A stretch of DNA of 64,000 nt from Flavobacterium sp. HJJ (GCF_015351475.1 NZ_JADKPR010000007.1:1-64000), one strand, 5' to 3'. Counted from the first letter of the stretch, positions 16,923 through 25,656 are shown. The notes: a model not told the origin generated them from the letters alone. Translations and numbers: made by a program.

Positions 16923-18476
16923 ATGAGCCTTTCTACGAAACAATACTCTTTACTAATCAGCATTTTTACTATATTTTTATTAACCTCCTGCGGTATATCT
17001 GACGAACTGGATAAAATAAATTCTATCGATTCTGTTGAAGCTTCCGGTTCAATGATTGGAGCTTTGGCTGAGGCAGATATGCCATTAAGCAAGTTTATGC
17101 CTCCAAACACTATAACCAAAAAAGATGCAGACGGACTTTACAGTCTTAGCTATACTACTTCGAGCAATTACAATATAGAGAACATAACTTTACCTGTGTT
17201 TAATTCTAAACCGGCGGAAATAAATCTGAATAAATTGAACTATTTTACCGACTACAAAAAAGCACCAAAAAATATATATTTCGATGCTCCTGAACAAACC
17301 ATAAATCTTGACATCGCATCACTAATTCTTAAAGAAACTATATTACCTGACAATGCAGTAATTAAAAATATTACGCTAAAACCGGGTGCCCAAATTAGTT
17401 TTAATTTAGACGCAGACAGTAACTCACAATCTATCATAACAATAAAAATACCATCATTAGTTAAAGATGGAATTGCTTATTCTAAAACTCTAGGACCAAT
17501 TACAGGAACCCAGATTTTTAATTATTCAGATGATATCGGCGGATACACATTGAACCTCAGTCCAAATATAACTGTTGGCATTCAATTAAGTATTTACAAA
17601 ACAGCATCTCCTGCAAATGGTACTGTAAAAACTTCAATAGATTTTGATATTGGCCAGAATTATGAAGCTATTAATGGATTTTTTGGAGAAATGGAACTTC
17701 CGTCAAATCAAATTTCATTGCCTGTTTCTGTACCCAGCAATTTCAAAGGCAGTTCCGACAGTGAAATGGCAATCAATGAAGTTATAGTCAAAGTTCACCT
17801 GAATAAAACCGGTTTAAACGTACCTATTGATTTAAATTTTTCAAATGGAGGCTTATGCTATTACCAAGGAAACAGTACGCCAAAAACAATTAGTTTAATC
17901 TCAATTCCAAACAGCGACCCTGACAGTTATACTTTTAAGATTACTAATTTTAATGTTTTGAATATTGATAAATTAATTTTAAATCCAACAATTACTCTTA
18001 ACAAAGGAGTTAGCTCGGGGGAAAATACAATTAATGATGCTGCTAAAATTTCCTATGATGTTAGTGTAGAAGCACCGTTAGCCATAACCGCCAAAAAGCT
18101 TATAATGGAAAAAGTAATACTGAATAAATTAAATTCAAAAATTGATGATAATACCCAGTTTGTTAATGGAAATTTAGTGGTCAAAGGAACTGTAGATTCT
18201 CAGATCAATTTTGACACCAGTCTTCAGATTTATCATCGGAGCGATATAAATGACAATACCTATTTCGTCCCATTTTTTGACACACCGATTCTGCTAAAAA
18301 AAGGGAGCAGTGAATTCGAATTTACCATCTCCAAACAAAAGTATGATGCAATAAGAAGTTATCAATATCAAGTATTTCAGCTTACTTTAAACGGATCAGA
18401 TATTGTAAACGAAAATCGAAAAATCAGTTTTAAAGCTGCAGTCAACTTAAATGGAACTATCAAAACGAAGATTTAA
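16923..18476 (+). CDS. Large lipoprotein, unknown function
   Basis: A 517-residue lipoprotein. The signal peptide ends in LLTSC (Cys at about residue 23). The mature part is a long Ser/Thr/Asn-rich, beta-rich chain without cysteines in obvious pairs and without a domain I recognise. Repeated patterns of the kind 'INLDIASL', 'LILNPTITL' and 'VNGNLVVKGTVDSQINFDTSLQI' suggest a beta-helix or lipid-binding beta-sheet fold. It follows the outer-membrane barrel gene closely and may form an envelope complex with it. Confidence 0.65.
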   Translation: MSLSTKQYSLLISIFTIFLLTSCGISDELDKINSIDSVEASGSMIGALAEADMPLSKFMPPNTITKKDADGLYSLSYTTSSNYNIENITLPVFNSKPAEINLNKLNYFTDYKKAPKNIYFDAPEQTINLDIASLILKETILPDNAVIKNITLKPGAQISFNLDADSNSQSIITIKIPSLVKDGIAYSKTLGPITGTQIFNYSDDIGGYTLNLSPNITVGIQLSIYKTASPANGTVKTSIDFDIGQNYEAINGFFGEMELPSNQISLPVSVPSNFKGSSDSEMAINEVIVKVHLNKTGLNVPIDLNFSNGGLCYYQGNSTPKTISLISIPNSDPDSYTFKITNFNVLNIDKLILNPTITLNKGVSSGENTINDAAKISYDVSVEAPLAITAKKLIMEKVILNKLNSKIDDNTQFVNGNLVVKGTVDSQINFDTSLQIYHRSDINDNTYFVPFFDTPILLKKGSSEFEFTISKQKYDAIRSYQYQVFQLTLNGSDIVNENRKISFKAAVNLNGTIKTKI

Positions 18477-18523
18477 TTAAACAGCAGAACTTCAATTTAA
18501 TAGAAGAGAGGGGTCAAAATTAT

Positions 18524-18560
18524 AATGCCCCAAAAACTAGAAATCTTTGGGGGCATTTTT
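18524..18560. terminator. Bidirectional terminator between convergent genes
   Basis: A stem of AATGCCCC(A)AAA and TTTGGGGGCATT encloses ~13 nt and is followed by TTTTT on the + strand. It lies between the lipoprotein gene ending at 18476 and the convergent DoxX gene ending at 18586, so it can serve both. Confidence 0.85.
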
Positions 18561-18585
18561 ATGATATTTCAAATTGTTTTTTAGT

Positions 18586-18960
18586 TTAAAACAATGCTGA
18601 ATATTTTTCCTTGTTTTGATACATAATCGAAATCAAAATGGCGCTTAAAACTAATACTAAAGGCAGTCCGCTGGTATCCTGGACAATATTTGTAAGGAGA
18701 ATTCCAGCCAAAACCGGCAAAATGATTAAAGCTCCCAAAGCTCTAAATCTTGGTATGATGATCAACACCCCACCCAAAACCTCAGCCGCGCCGACAAGCG
18801 GCATAATCCAGCCGATTTCTGTAAAAGCGTTCATAGCCTTCTGCATTTTTTCAGGCAGATTTTCGGGCATTGGCATATAATAAAAAAACTTATTCAGACC
18901 TGCGTTGATAAACATCAGACCAAATAAAAGACTCAAAACGAAGAAAATTTTGTTTTTCAT
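18586..18960 (-). CDS. DoxX family membrane protein
   Basis: A 124-residue protein with four transmembrane helices matching the DoxX family (early GLMFINAGLNKFFY, then GAAEVLGGVLIIIPRFRALGAL and a closing helix LVLVLSAILISIMY). Family members sit in the inner membrane and some have been linked to redox or thiosulfate metabolism; the exact function here is unknown. It lies 2 bp after the SRPBCC gene and is the last gene of an arsR / SRPBCC / DoxX operon, a frequent grouping in Bacteroidota. Confidence 0.85.
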   Translation of the reverse strand: MKNKIFFVLSLLFGLMFINAGLNKFFYYMPMPENLPEKMQKAMNAFTEIGWIMPLVGAAEVLGGVLIIIPRFRALGALIILPVLAGILLTNIVQDTSGLPLVLVLSAILISIMYQNKEKYSALF

Positions 18961-18962
18961 TA

Positions 18963-19470
18963 TTAATTATTTTTAGAGTTAGTAATAAATTCATCCAGTC
19001 CGTTCAAAGCAATAGTAAATCCTTCTTTGAAACCTATTGCTATTATTTTCTCCAGATCGACCAAAGTTTCATGTTTAATAGCAATAGTAACAAATGTAGT
19101 ATTTTCTTTGTCAATAAAATCAATATTCCACTTAGAAAGAGGCATTTCCTTATTTATATTTCCATTTTCATCACAAAAACCGCTTAAAAACTTGAAATTA
19201 GCTTTAGGCGAAATAGAAGTAAAATCCGATAATGCCCAGTGTTTCTCCCCTTCTGGTCCGCACATCGCATACAATCGTTGTCCGCCTTCTTTAAAATCCA
19301 TTGATTTTGTTTCAGTAAACCAAGGTTTCGGCCCCCACCACTGATCCAGTAATTCAGCCTTAGTAAAAGTATCCCAAACCGATGCCAATCCAGCTTCAAA
19401 TTCTTTTTTTTACATGTACTGTGTGCGTTTCTTTGTCCACAGTTAAATCGAAAATCAGTTTAGTATTCAT
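18963..19470 (-). pseudogene. SRPBCC (AHSA1-like) domain gene with frameshift
   Basis: The intact coding sequence would start at 19470 (MNTKLIFDLTVDKETHTVHVKK). After a run of eight A at about 19403-19410 the frame is lost and a stop follows. With seven A the reading continues correctly as EFEAGLASVWDTFTKAELLDQWWGPKPW, the conserved start of the SRPBCC/AHSA1 fold. The 3' frame then runs on to 18963 with typical motifs. It is therefore a homopolymer frameshift: a recent pseudogene, phase variation, or a sequencing error. SRPBCC proteins bind hydrophobic ligands, and these arsR-linked ones have no settled role. Internal ATGs such as 19388 could give a truncated protein. Confidence 0.75.
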
Positions 19471-19482
19471 CACTAAATTATT

Positions 19483-19506
19483 TTAAAACCTGAGTTCGAT
19501 TAATAT
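19483..19506. repeat. Outer inverted repeat, left copy
   Basis: The sequence AACCTGAGTTCGATTAATA (19487-19505) is the inverse of TATTAATAATCGAACTAGGTT at 20401-20421, apart from one or two small indels. The pair brackets the region that separates the SRPBCC gene from arsR and contains the cassette-like insert. The right copy encodes the last codons of the ArsR protein. Confidence 0.6.
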
Positions 19507-19556
19507 TTTATCGATATAAAACAAACAATCAACAACTTATGTTCTTTTCGATTCAT

Positions 19557-19586
19557 CCTGTAAGGTCTTTTTCATGGCCTTGTAGG
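19557..19586. repeat. REP-like hairpin, left of the insert
   Basis: CCTGTAAGGTC and GGCCTTGTAGG form an imperfect stem around TTTTTCAT. A similar hairpin lies at 20348-20375. The 12 bases CCTTGTAGGTAT (19578-19589) are exactly complementary to 20345-20356, so the two hairpins also pair with each other. Confidence 0.6.
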
Positions 19587-19721
19587 TATAACGTTCCCTT
19601 GCTACAAGAGGTTTGGGATTAAATTAAGCCTTGTTTTCGGATTTGCCAAAATTTCCCAAATACAAGACCATTTTCAAATTAAACCAAATGCCCAAATCTC
19701 TTGTAGCAAGTATTACCAGTA
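19585..19721 (-). repeat. attC-like hairpin of the lone cassette
   Basis: Read on the minus strand it starts at TACTGGTAAT (19721-19712) and ends AACGTTATACC (19595-19585). The arms at 19598-19617 and 19691-19710 pair at 19 of 20 positions (CTTGCTACAAGAG...TTTGGG). The ~70-nt loop contains AAATCCGAAAACAAGGC and TTTGGGAAATTTTGG. The loop matches that of 2388-2526, and one half is ~90% identical to 3419-3480, so all belong to one repeat family. Confidence 0.7.
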
Positions 19722-19723
19722 GT

Positions 19724-20305
19724 TTAGTTTCTTCTTAATATAAATTCTCCGTTTTCTTCACATAGAAAAGGAATTTCGTTCACGATTTTTAATTTTTTGA
19801 AACCTATTTCAGTGAAATAATAATGACCCAAATGTTTTCCGCTTTTGCTCAATATTTCTACATTCTCAAATCTACAGTATTTATCTGTTGGAATAATTGT
19901 TACATTATATTTTTTCAAATTTGTTTTAGTCGGCATATTTCCAACACCTTTATCAATAGACACCATTCTAATTTGAATTTCTTGATTAATTGATATTGCA
20001 ATTGAATCTGTAATTATTTCGCTTTGTTCATTTGATTGCCAATTTTTAGAAATATAAAACTTATCATTTTCAATTTTCAGTAGTATAGATTGAAAATACT
20101 TTTCCCCATCAATTACAAAGTCATAAACTCCATTTGTGACTAAATAAAAACCTCTCTTATTGTAAATTGGGGTTAATTTTGAAATACTGTTTATAGAATC
20201 TTTGTTTACAAATTGTATGATTCTACAATCTTTGTCAATTTCTTTATTTTGTCCGTAAAAAGAAAAAGAACAAATAAATGTCAGTATTATAATTATTGTT
20301 TTCAC
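19724..20305 (-). CDS. Small secreted protein, unknown (lone cassette ORF)
   Basis: A 193-residue protein with a signal peptide (residues 1-18, ending FYGQ). The mature part is beta-rich and lysine-rich, ends CEENGEFILRRN, and resembles no family I know. It is more AT-rich than its neighbours. The gene is enclosed by GTTACCAGTA (minus strand, 20332-20323) and TACTGGTAAT (19721-19712), complementary at 9 of 10 positions, and is followed directly by an attC-like hairpin. Secreted proteins of similar size and signal type occupy the cassettes at 2651 and 3505. It interrupts an arsR / SRPBCC operon. Confidence 0.7.
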   Translation of the reverse strand: MKTIIIILTFICSFSFYGQNKEIDKDCRIIQFVNKDSINSISKLTPIYNKRGFYLVTNGVYDFVIDGEKYFQSILLKIENDKFYISKNWQSNEQSEIITDSIAISINQEIQIRMVSIDKGVGNMPTKTNLKKYNVTIIPTDKYCRFENVEILSKSGKHLGHYYFTEIGFKKLKIVNEIPFLCEENGEFILRRN

Positions 20306-20347
20306 CTTTTTTGGTTTTAAATTACTGGTAACTCATTAATAGCAATA

Positions 20348-20375
20348 CCTACAAGGTTTAAAAAAAACTTGCAGG
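20348..20375. repeat. REP-like hairpin, right of the insert
   Basis: CCTACAAGGTTT and AAACTTGCAGG form an imperfect stem with an A-rich loop. It lies 20 bp after the stop of the arsR-type gene on the minus strand and may act as its terminator. Confidence 0.55.
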
Positions 20376-20394
20376 ATTATAAACATCAATAAAA

Positions 20395-20724
20395 TCAGCG
20401 TATTAATAATCGAACTAGGTTTAAAGTTACTAATAAATCATCCAATTGGTTAAAACGGGTTTCCAAAATCTTTTTGAACTGCTCCAGCCATTTGTCTATT
20501 TCTTTCATTTTGTCTATCTCTAGACTATAATAAATTTCCCTTCCCTGCAGTTCCTGTTTCACTAACTCACATTCTGCCAAAATTTTCAAATGCTTTGAAA
20601 CAGCCTGCCGTGTAGTGTCAAAATGTTCTGCAATAACATTAGGCGTCATAGCCTGCAGCGCAATGAGTGCGATAATAGCTCTTCTTGTTGGATCTGTTAT
20701 TGCCTGAAAAATATCTCTTCTCAT
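20395..20724 (-). CDS. ArsR-family winged-helix repressor
   Basis: A 109-residue regulator of the ArsR type without the metal-binding Cys motif, similar to the autorepressor SdpR group. The winged helix runs from residue ~5 to 85 (FQAITDPTRRAIIALIA, then TPNVIAEHFDTTRQAVSKHLKILAECELVKQELQGREIYYSL). Genes of this kind are normally followed at once by an SRPBCC gene and control that operon. Here ~900 bp of repeat-bounded DNA intervenes. The last ten codons (NLVRLLIR end) are read from an inverted repeat, so the original C-terminus was probably altered when the region was rearranged. Confidence 0.88.
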   Translation of the reverse strand: MRRDIFQAITDPTRRAIIALIALQAMTPNVIAEHFDTTRQAVSKHLKILAECELVKQELQGREIYYSLEIDKMKEIDKWLEQFKKILETRFNQLDDLLVTLNLVRLLIR

Positions 20725-20870
20725 TTTACTTTTTTTATTACAAAACCAATTAGTTGCAAATATATACGCACCTTTTTGGTTTCATAACTATTTTTGCATT
20801 TTTTTGAGATGAGACAAAAAAAACCCAAACATATAATTATGTTTAGGTTCAATTTCGATTATAATTTCAC

Positions 20871-22802
20871 TTAATTATTTCTAAGCTTATATTTTTGCTG
20901 ATTGTACAAATAGAAAGGAGAAATCACATGTGCCAGTGCATCTTTAGCTAAATCTTTGTTCAGTTTTTCGGGGGTAAAAATGGTATCTTTTTCAACATGA
21001 AACTGCAAAGGCTCTTTATTCGGCTGCATAATGACAACTTCGTTTCCTACCCGAAAAGCATTGATATCATTAAACTGCATCATCGCACGCCCTTGAAACG
21101 AGTCAGGTAAATTAAATAAATTACGTCCTGCCATAGGAACTTCGGTGTCAAATCCGATTTTTCCCAGTACAGTAGGCTGGATATCAATCTGACTGCACAG
21201 TTTATTGTACTTCCCACCTTTTGGTATTCCCGGACCAATAATTAATGCCGGAATGTGAAACTTATGTATTGGTACCAAATGTTTACCGTAGGTTCTGGTA
21301 TTATGATCTGCAATTACAAGAAAAATGGTGTTTTTATAATATTCCTCCTTTTGGGCTTGTTTAAAAAACTGGCCAATGGAATAATCTGCATATTTCATGG
21401 CATTGTTTACCGTATTCTTTTGCTTATCATAAAGAGCAATTCTTCCATCAGGAAATTCAAATGGCTCATGATTTGAAGAGGAGAATACTAGCGATACAAA
21501 AGGTTTGTTTCCAAGACTCTTAAAATAATTATTGGCTTTTGCCATTACATCTTCGTCAGACCAGCCCCAAGTTCCGTGGAAAGCGCTTTTTTGTGCATCA
21601 AAATCATCCTCATCGATGATTTTATCAAATCCGTTACCGCTGAAAAAAGATCCCATATTATCAAAATTGGCCATTCCGCCATAAATAAAACTGGTATCAT
21701 ATCCTTTTTGCTTCAGCAATGAGGCAATGGTATAAAAATCTCGCTGCGAATTATTCAGCTTCACTACACTTTCAGACGGAGAAGGCAGAAAACCAGTTAC
21801 AACCGCCTCAATACCGCGCACGCTTCGGGTTCCTGTCGAAAATAAATTGGTAAATAATGTTCCTTCTTTCGTCAGTTTATCGAATTCTGGAGTCAGTGGC
21901 AAACCTCCAAGCGAACCTACATATTCTGCCCCAAGACTTTCTTCCAAAATAATGACAATATTGTAAGGTCTCTTTTTAATGCTGTCCGCTTTTTGAATGT
22001 GCAGTAACGGAATAGAATCGTCTGTAAAATCGGCAGGTTTTACATCCATATATTTTTTCACCCTCGAAATAGCTTCGGCATAATCCATTTTCCCGTACAT
22101 TTTCTCTGGATTAATTTCGTTTTTCATTGAATACAAAGCAAACGTAACCGTATAAAATGAATTTAGCCCAAGCGAATTGGTAAGGTGATCGGTAGAAAAA
22201 ATAGCATTACTGGCATTAATAGGTCTTTTGGAAGTCAGACTGGATCTTGCTCCAAAAAACACAAAAAAAGCAATTAGAGGAAATACTAATAACTTTGTTT
22301 TATAATTGGTTTCTCTAATTTCAAAAAGCGGTTTTCGGTAACGGATTAATGCATAAACAAACCCTGCCAAGACAATTACGGTAACAAAAATCGACGAAAG
22401 ATAACTTTTGAGCAAAGTTCCGACAACCTCTTTCGGATAAATCAGATAATCAACAAATAATTTATTAGGCCTAGTGTCATATTCATTAATAAAATCAAGC
22501 GTTGACAATTCCATAAACAGAATCAGTGTCAAAAACAAAATGAAATATACGGTCAAAAAACCTTGGATTTTCTTCAGAAAAGAATCGGGCACTAAAGCTG
22601 TTAATGCCAAAGGCAAAAAAAGAAGATAGCACAGCACAATGAGATCCATCCGAAGTCCTATTGGAAAAATGTAACCGTAATCCGGAGTTTCGGCAACACG
22701 GTTTTTAAAAATAAAAAACAATACAAAGCGGCTAAAACTTAGAATTGACAAGCCAATTAAAAGAAAATTTAGGAGCGGTTTGGAGAATTGGAATTTTTTC
22801 AT
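20871..22802 (-). CDS. LTA-synthase-like sulfatase/phosphotransferase
   Basis: An inner-membrane enzyme of about 643 residues with five N-terminal membrane spans (to about residue 200) and a periplasmic alkaline-phosphatase-superfamily domain. The metal and nucleophile motifs of the LTA synthase / MdoB group are present: ILEESLGAEYVG, then LFSTGTRSVRG with the Thr nucleophile, and VIADHNTRT with the Asp-His pair. Such enzymes move phosphoglycerol or phosphoethanolamine head groups onto glycans or lipids. The start MKKFQFSKPLLN at 22802 is chosen by comparison with family N-termini; ATGs at 22823 and 22841 are also possible. Its promoter region is shared with the divergent response-regulator gene and carries an 11-bp direct repeat. 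Confidence 0.85.
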   Translation of the reverse strand: MKKFQFSKPLLNFLLIGLSILSFSRFVLFFIFKNRVAETPDYGYIFPIGLRMDLIVLCYLLFLPLALTALVPDSFLKKIQGFLTVYFILFLTLILFMELSTLDFINEYDTRPNKLFVDYLIYPKEVVGTLLKSYLSSIFVTVIVLAGFVYALIRYRKPLFEIRETNYKTKLLVFPLIAFFVFFGARSSLTSKRPINASNAIFSTDHLTNSLGLNSFYTVTFALYSMKNEINPEKMYGKMDYAEAISRVKKYMDVKPADFTDDSIPLLHIQKADSIKKRPYNIVIILEESLGAEYVGSLGGLPLTPEFDKLTKEGTLFTNLFSTGTRSVRGIEAVVTGFLPSPSESVVKLNNSQRDFYTIASLLKQKGYDTSFIYGGMANFDNMGSFFSGNGFDKIIDEDDFDAQKSAFHGTWGWSDEDVMAKANNYFKSLGNKPFVSLVFSSSNHEPFEFPDGRIALYDKQKNTVNNAMKYADYSIGQFFKQAQKEEYYKNTIFLVIADHNTRTYGKHLVPIHKFHIPALIIGPGIPKGGKYNKLCSQIDIQPTVLGKIGFDTEVPMAGRNLFNLPDSFQGRAMMQFNDINAFRVGNEVVIMQPNKEPLQFHVEKDTIFTPEKLNKDLAKDALAHVISPFYLYNQQKYKLRNN

Positions 22803-22856
22803 GTTTGGAGGTATACGGAACATTATTTTATAATTGCGCAAAATAATAGTTTAATT

Positions 22857-22878
22857 TTGAATTAATCCTGAATTAACA
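22857..22878. promoter_or_regulatory. Putative response-regulator site 1 (11-bp direct repeat)
   Basis: TTGAATTAATC and CTGAATTAACA are two half-sites exactly 11 bp apart, in the region between the divergent LTA-synthase-like gene and the response-regulator gene. The same motif and spacing recur at 26461-26480 and 29201-29219. Confidence 0.5.
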
Positions 22879-22962
22879 TAAAAAATAAAAAATTTTATTA
22901 CAACAATATGGCAGGCATAACAATATTCAGTTTTTCTTCAAAATTGATTTGTAAATTGCAGC

Positions 22963-23640
22963 ATGAAAATTTTAATTATCGAAGATGAGCAGGAAATTGC
23001 TCAAAGCATTTCAGATTATTTTAAGACCAACGGCATTCAATGCGAAACGGCTTCCAATTGTGCATTGGCACTTACCAAGATTGATAACTACGACTACGAC
23101 TGCATATTATTGGATTTAATGCTGCCTGATGGAGACGGGTTTACTATTTTAAAAGAATTAAAAAGCAAAAACAAAACCGAGGGCATTATTATTATCTCTG
23201 CAAAAGAAAATTTAGATACCCGCATTGAAGGTTTTAATCTTGGTGCCGATGATTATCTGACCAAGCCTTTTCATCTTTCGGAACTTTTAGTACGCATGCA
23301 GGCACTCATCCGCCGGAAGAATTTCCAGGGAAGCAATAGTGTTGTTTTCAACGAAATCACTATTGACATTTTCTCTAAAACAGTAACTGTCAGCGGTCAA
23401 AAACTCGATCTCACCAAAAAAGAAATCGACTTACTGCTGTTTTTAATTGGCAACAATAATAAAGTTCTGTCCAAGGGAGCTATTGCCGAACATCTTTCGG
23501 GAGATATGGCGGATATGCTTGACAACCACGATTTTATTTACGCCCACATAAAGAATTTAAAAAAGAAACTGCACAAAGCAGGAAGCGGCGATTACATCAG
23601 AACAATTTATGGCTTAGGCTACAAATGGGAAAATGAGTAA
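22963..23640 (+). CDS. OmpR/PhoB-family response regulator
   Basis: A 225-residue response regulator. The receiver domain has Asp51 as phosphorylation site (CILLDLMLPDGDG), the acidic pair near residue 8 and the conserved Lys101 (TKPF). The C-terminal winged helix (about residues 128-222) has the OmpR pattern LTKKEIDLLLFLIGNNNKVLSKGAIAEHL ... IRTIYGLGYKWE. The stop overlaps the start of the histidine kinase gene by 8 bp, so they form one operon. OmpR/PhoB proteins bind tandem half-sites ~11 bp apart, and such direct repeats occur upstream of this gene and of two neighbouring operons. Confidence 0.93.
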   Translation: MKILIIEDEQEIAQSISDYFKTNGIQCETASNCALALTKIDNYDYDCILLDLMLPDGDGFTILKELKSKNKTEGIIIISAKENLDTRIEGFNLGADDYLTKPFHLSELLVRMQALIRRKNFQGSNSVVFNEITIDIFSKTVTVSGQKLDLTKKEIDLLLFLIGNNNKVLSKGAIAEHLSGDMADMLDNHDFIYAHIKNLKKKLHKAGSGDYIRTIYGLGYKWENE

Positions 23641-24895
23641 AAAACTGTTACATAAAACCACCAGCAGCTTTCTTGCATTTGCCATCATTATACTGCTGGT
23701 ATCTGCTCCTGTATTTTATTTCATCTGCCAGCAGCTTTATATTTATGAAACGGATGAGGTACTTCATTTTCATAAAGGCGCATTTGTAAAAGAAAGTTAT
23801 AAAAATTTCACTGAAAATGACATTGAAGCCTGGAATAAATACAATCAGAATGTCGTGATTAGTGCCGATATGGGAATAACTAAAGATTCCATTTTTGACG
23901 AAATGGCATTTGACTCTGTTGCCAAAGAAAAAGAACCATTCCGTATCATTTATGCTCCTGTCACTATAAATGGCAAAAGGTATACATACAAAGAAAAAAT
24001 AAGTCTGGTAGAAATGGAAGGAATGGTAATAAATATTGCCATCATGTTCCTTTGCATTATAATTATCCTGCTTATCGGAATTATCTGGATATCAAAAAGA
24101 TCTGCCGCAAAAATATGGAAACCGTTTTATAATACGCTTCATCAAATGCATGATTTTGAAATCGATAAAAATAAACCGCCGCATTTTTTCCCAACTGATA
24201 TAAATGAATTTAACCAGCTCAACAAAAGCCTTGAAGGACTCATTGAAAAAAATACTGCCATTTATAAAAACCAAAGGGAATTTGTAGAAAATGCTGCGCA
24301 CGAACTGCAGACGCCGCTGGCTTTGTTTCAGACTAAAATTGACACTCTATTACAGCTGGAACTCAATAAAGAACAATTTTCTGTCTTAAGTTCTTTAAAT
24401 AATGATGTTTCAAGACTTAACCGTCTTAACAAAAATCTTTTGCTGCTTTCCAAAATTGATAACGAAAGCTATCTTGAAAAAAGCACTATTGTTTTAAATG
24501 ATTATATTGAAAAACATCTTGATTTTTTTACGGAACAAGCCGAAGCTAAAAATATCAGCATTACAACTGAATTCAGCTCTATCCTTTCTATTTCAGGAAA
24601 TCCGGCTTTGACCGAAGTTTTAATTAATAATCTGTTTTTGAATGCCATCCGTCATAATGAAAAAAACGGAAACATAATCATCAGCATTCAAAACAATCAA
24701 TTAACTTTCCTTAATACTGGACAATCGGCACCATTAGCAATTGAAAAGCTGTTCAATCGTTTTTCCAAAATAAATCCTTCATCGCAGGGAAATGGTCTTG
24801 GACTGGCAATTATAAAAAAGATAACCGAAATCAATCAGTGGGAGATCAAATACGATTTTAATAACCAATTGCACAGTTTTAGCATTACATTCTAA
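23633..24895 (+). CDS. Sensor histidine kinase
   Basis: A 420-residue membrane histidine kinase. Two transmembrane helices (about residues 10-32 and 130-152) enclose a ~95-residue periplasmic sensor region with no recognised domain. The phospho-acceptor is His223 in NAAHELQTPLALFQTK. The N box (NNLFLNAIRHNEKNG), a short F box region and the G box (GNGLGLAIIKK) follow. The stop overlaps the 3' end of the convergent COG4705 gene by 11 bp. It is the cognate partner of the upstream regulator. The arrangement suggests an envelope-stress or antimicrobial-peptide sensing role, but the stimulus is unknown. Confidence 0.93.
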   Translation: MSKKLLHKTTSSFLAFAIIILLVSAPVFYFICQQLYIYETDEVLHFHKGAFVKESYKNFTENDIEAWNKYNQNVVISADMGITKDSIFDEMAFDSVAKEKEPFRIIYAPVTINGKRYTYKEKISLVEMEGMVINIAIMFLCIIIILLIGIIWISKRSAAKIWKPFYNTLHQMHDFEIDKNKPPHFFPTDINEFNQLNKSLEGLIEKNTAIYKNQREFVENAAHELQTPLALFQTKIDTLLQLELNKEQFSVLSSLNNDVSRLNRLNKNLLLLSKIDNESYLEKSTIVLNDYIEKHLDFFTEQAEAKNISITTEFSSILSISGNPALTEVLINNLFLNAIRHNEKNGNIIISIQNNQLTFLNTGQSAPLAIEKLFNRFSKINPSSQGNGLGLAIIKKITEINQWEIKYDFNNQLHSFSITF

Positions 24896-25646
24896 AAATT
24901 CTATTTTTTGTCAGCTGTCCTGTCACAATAACTATAATAAACACAACAACCAACAGCAGACTTGCATTAATGTTACCAAAATTCATGCCTTCTGGTTTTG
25001 TCAAATAATCACCCATTGTTGCACCAATTGGATGTGTCAAAATAATGGCCGACCAATACAAAAGTTCTCTTGAAATTTTTGTCAGATAAACCAATCCGAC
25101 AACAACAGAAAGCAATAGCACCAAAAGTAAAGTGCTTCCTTCAAAACCCAACGGTGTGTTATGAGCCAGCAGATCACCAAATGCAGTTCCCAATGTACTT
25201 GAAGTTAGAATTGCAGTCCAGTATAAAAATTCGGTTCGTTTGTTCAGCCCGTTTTCTATCGTATTGGTTTTTGAATGATATTTCCAAATACCAAATGTAA
25301 ACAGCAAAGCGACAGTCAGTAGTAAGGTTCCAAATGTATATCCCTCATTTTCTGTAAATCCTAATTCCAAATGAAAGAAGGATCTGCTGATAAAATCGGA
25401 AATTGTAGTTCCGGCTGTACTTGCCAGAGTTATTATTATCCAATACAAAAGCGGTTTTTGGCTTTTTGAACAAATTGAAATGATCAGCGCAATTAAGAAC
25501 AGTGTGATTAGAGCAATTGTTCCTCCCCCATAGCCTAAGTTAAATGTTTGAGAAATTAAATCTCCTGCTGTTTCTCCCATAGTATTGGCACTAATAATTA
25601 ATGCCCAATAAAAAAGGTTTATTTGGGGTAAATGTTTCTGTTTCAT
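24885..25646 (-). CDS. COG4705-like membrane protein with four repeats
   Basis: A 253-residue inner-membrane protein with about eight hydrophobic helices. It is built of four copies of a two-helix unit, each starting YW-A-I/L and containing S/T-x-x-G-x-x-x-G/S-D: FYWALIISANTMGETAGD, YWIIITLASTAGTTISD, YWTAILTSSTLGTAFGD and YWSAIILTHPIGATMGD. This is the layout of the COG4705 family of uncharacterised membrane-anchored proteins. The conserved Asp and small residues in each repeat suggest a transport path. It lies 10 bp after the PAP2 gene and is probably cotranscribed with it. Confidence 0.8.
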   Translation of the reverse strand: MKQKHLPQINLFYWALIISANTMGETAGDLISQTFNLGYGGGTIALITLFLIALIISICSKSQKPLLYWIIITLASTAGTTISDFISRSFFHLELGFTENEGYTFGTLLLTVALLFTFGIWKYHSKTNTIENGLNKRTEFLYWTAILTSSTLGTAFGDLLAHNTPLGFEGSTLLLVLLLSVVVGLVYLTKISRELLYWSAIILTHPIGATMGDYLTKPEGMNFGNINASLLLVVVFIIVIVTGQLTKNRIFRM

Positions 25647-25656
25647 TTATTAAAAT

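Noticed and set aside
19483..20424. The bracketed segment considered as a classical insertion sequence with terminal inverted repeats
   Set aside because: The only gene inside encodes a secreted protein, not a transposase, and no target-site duplication is visible outside the repeats.
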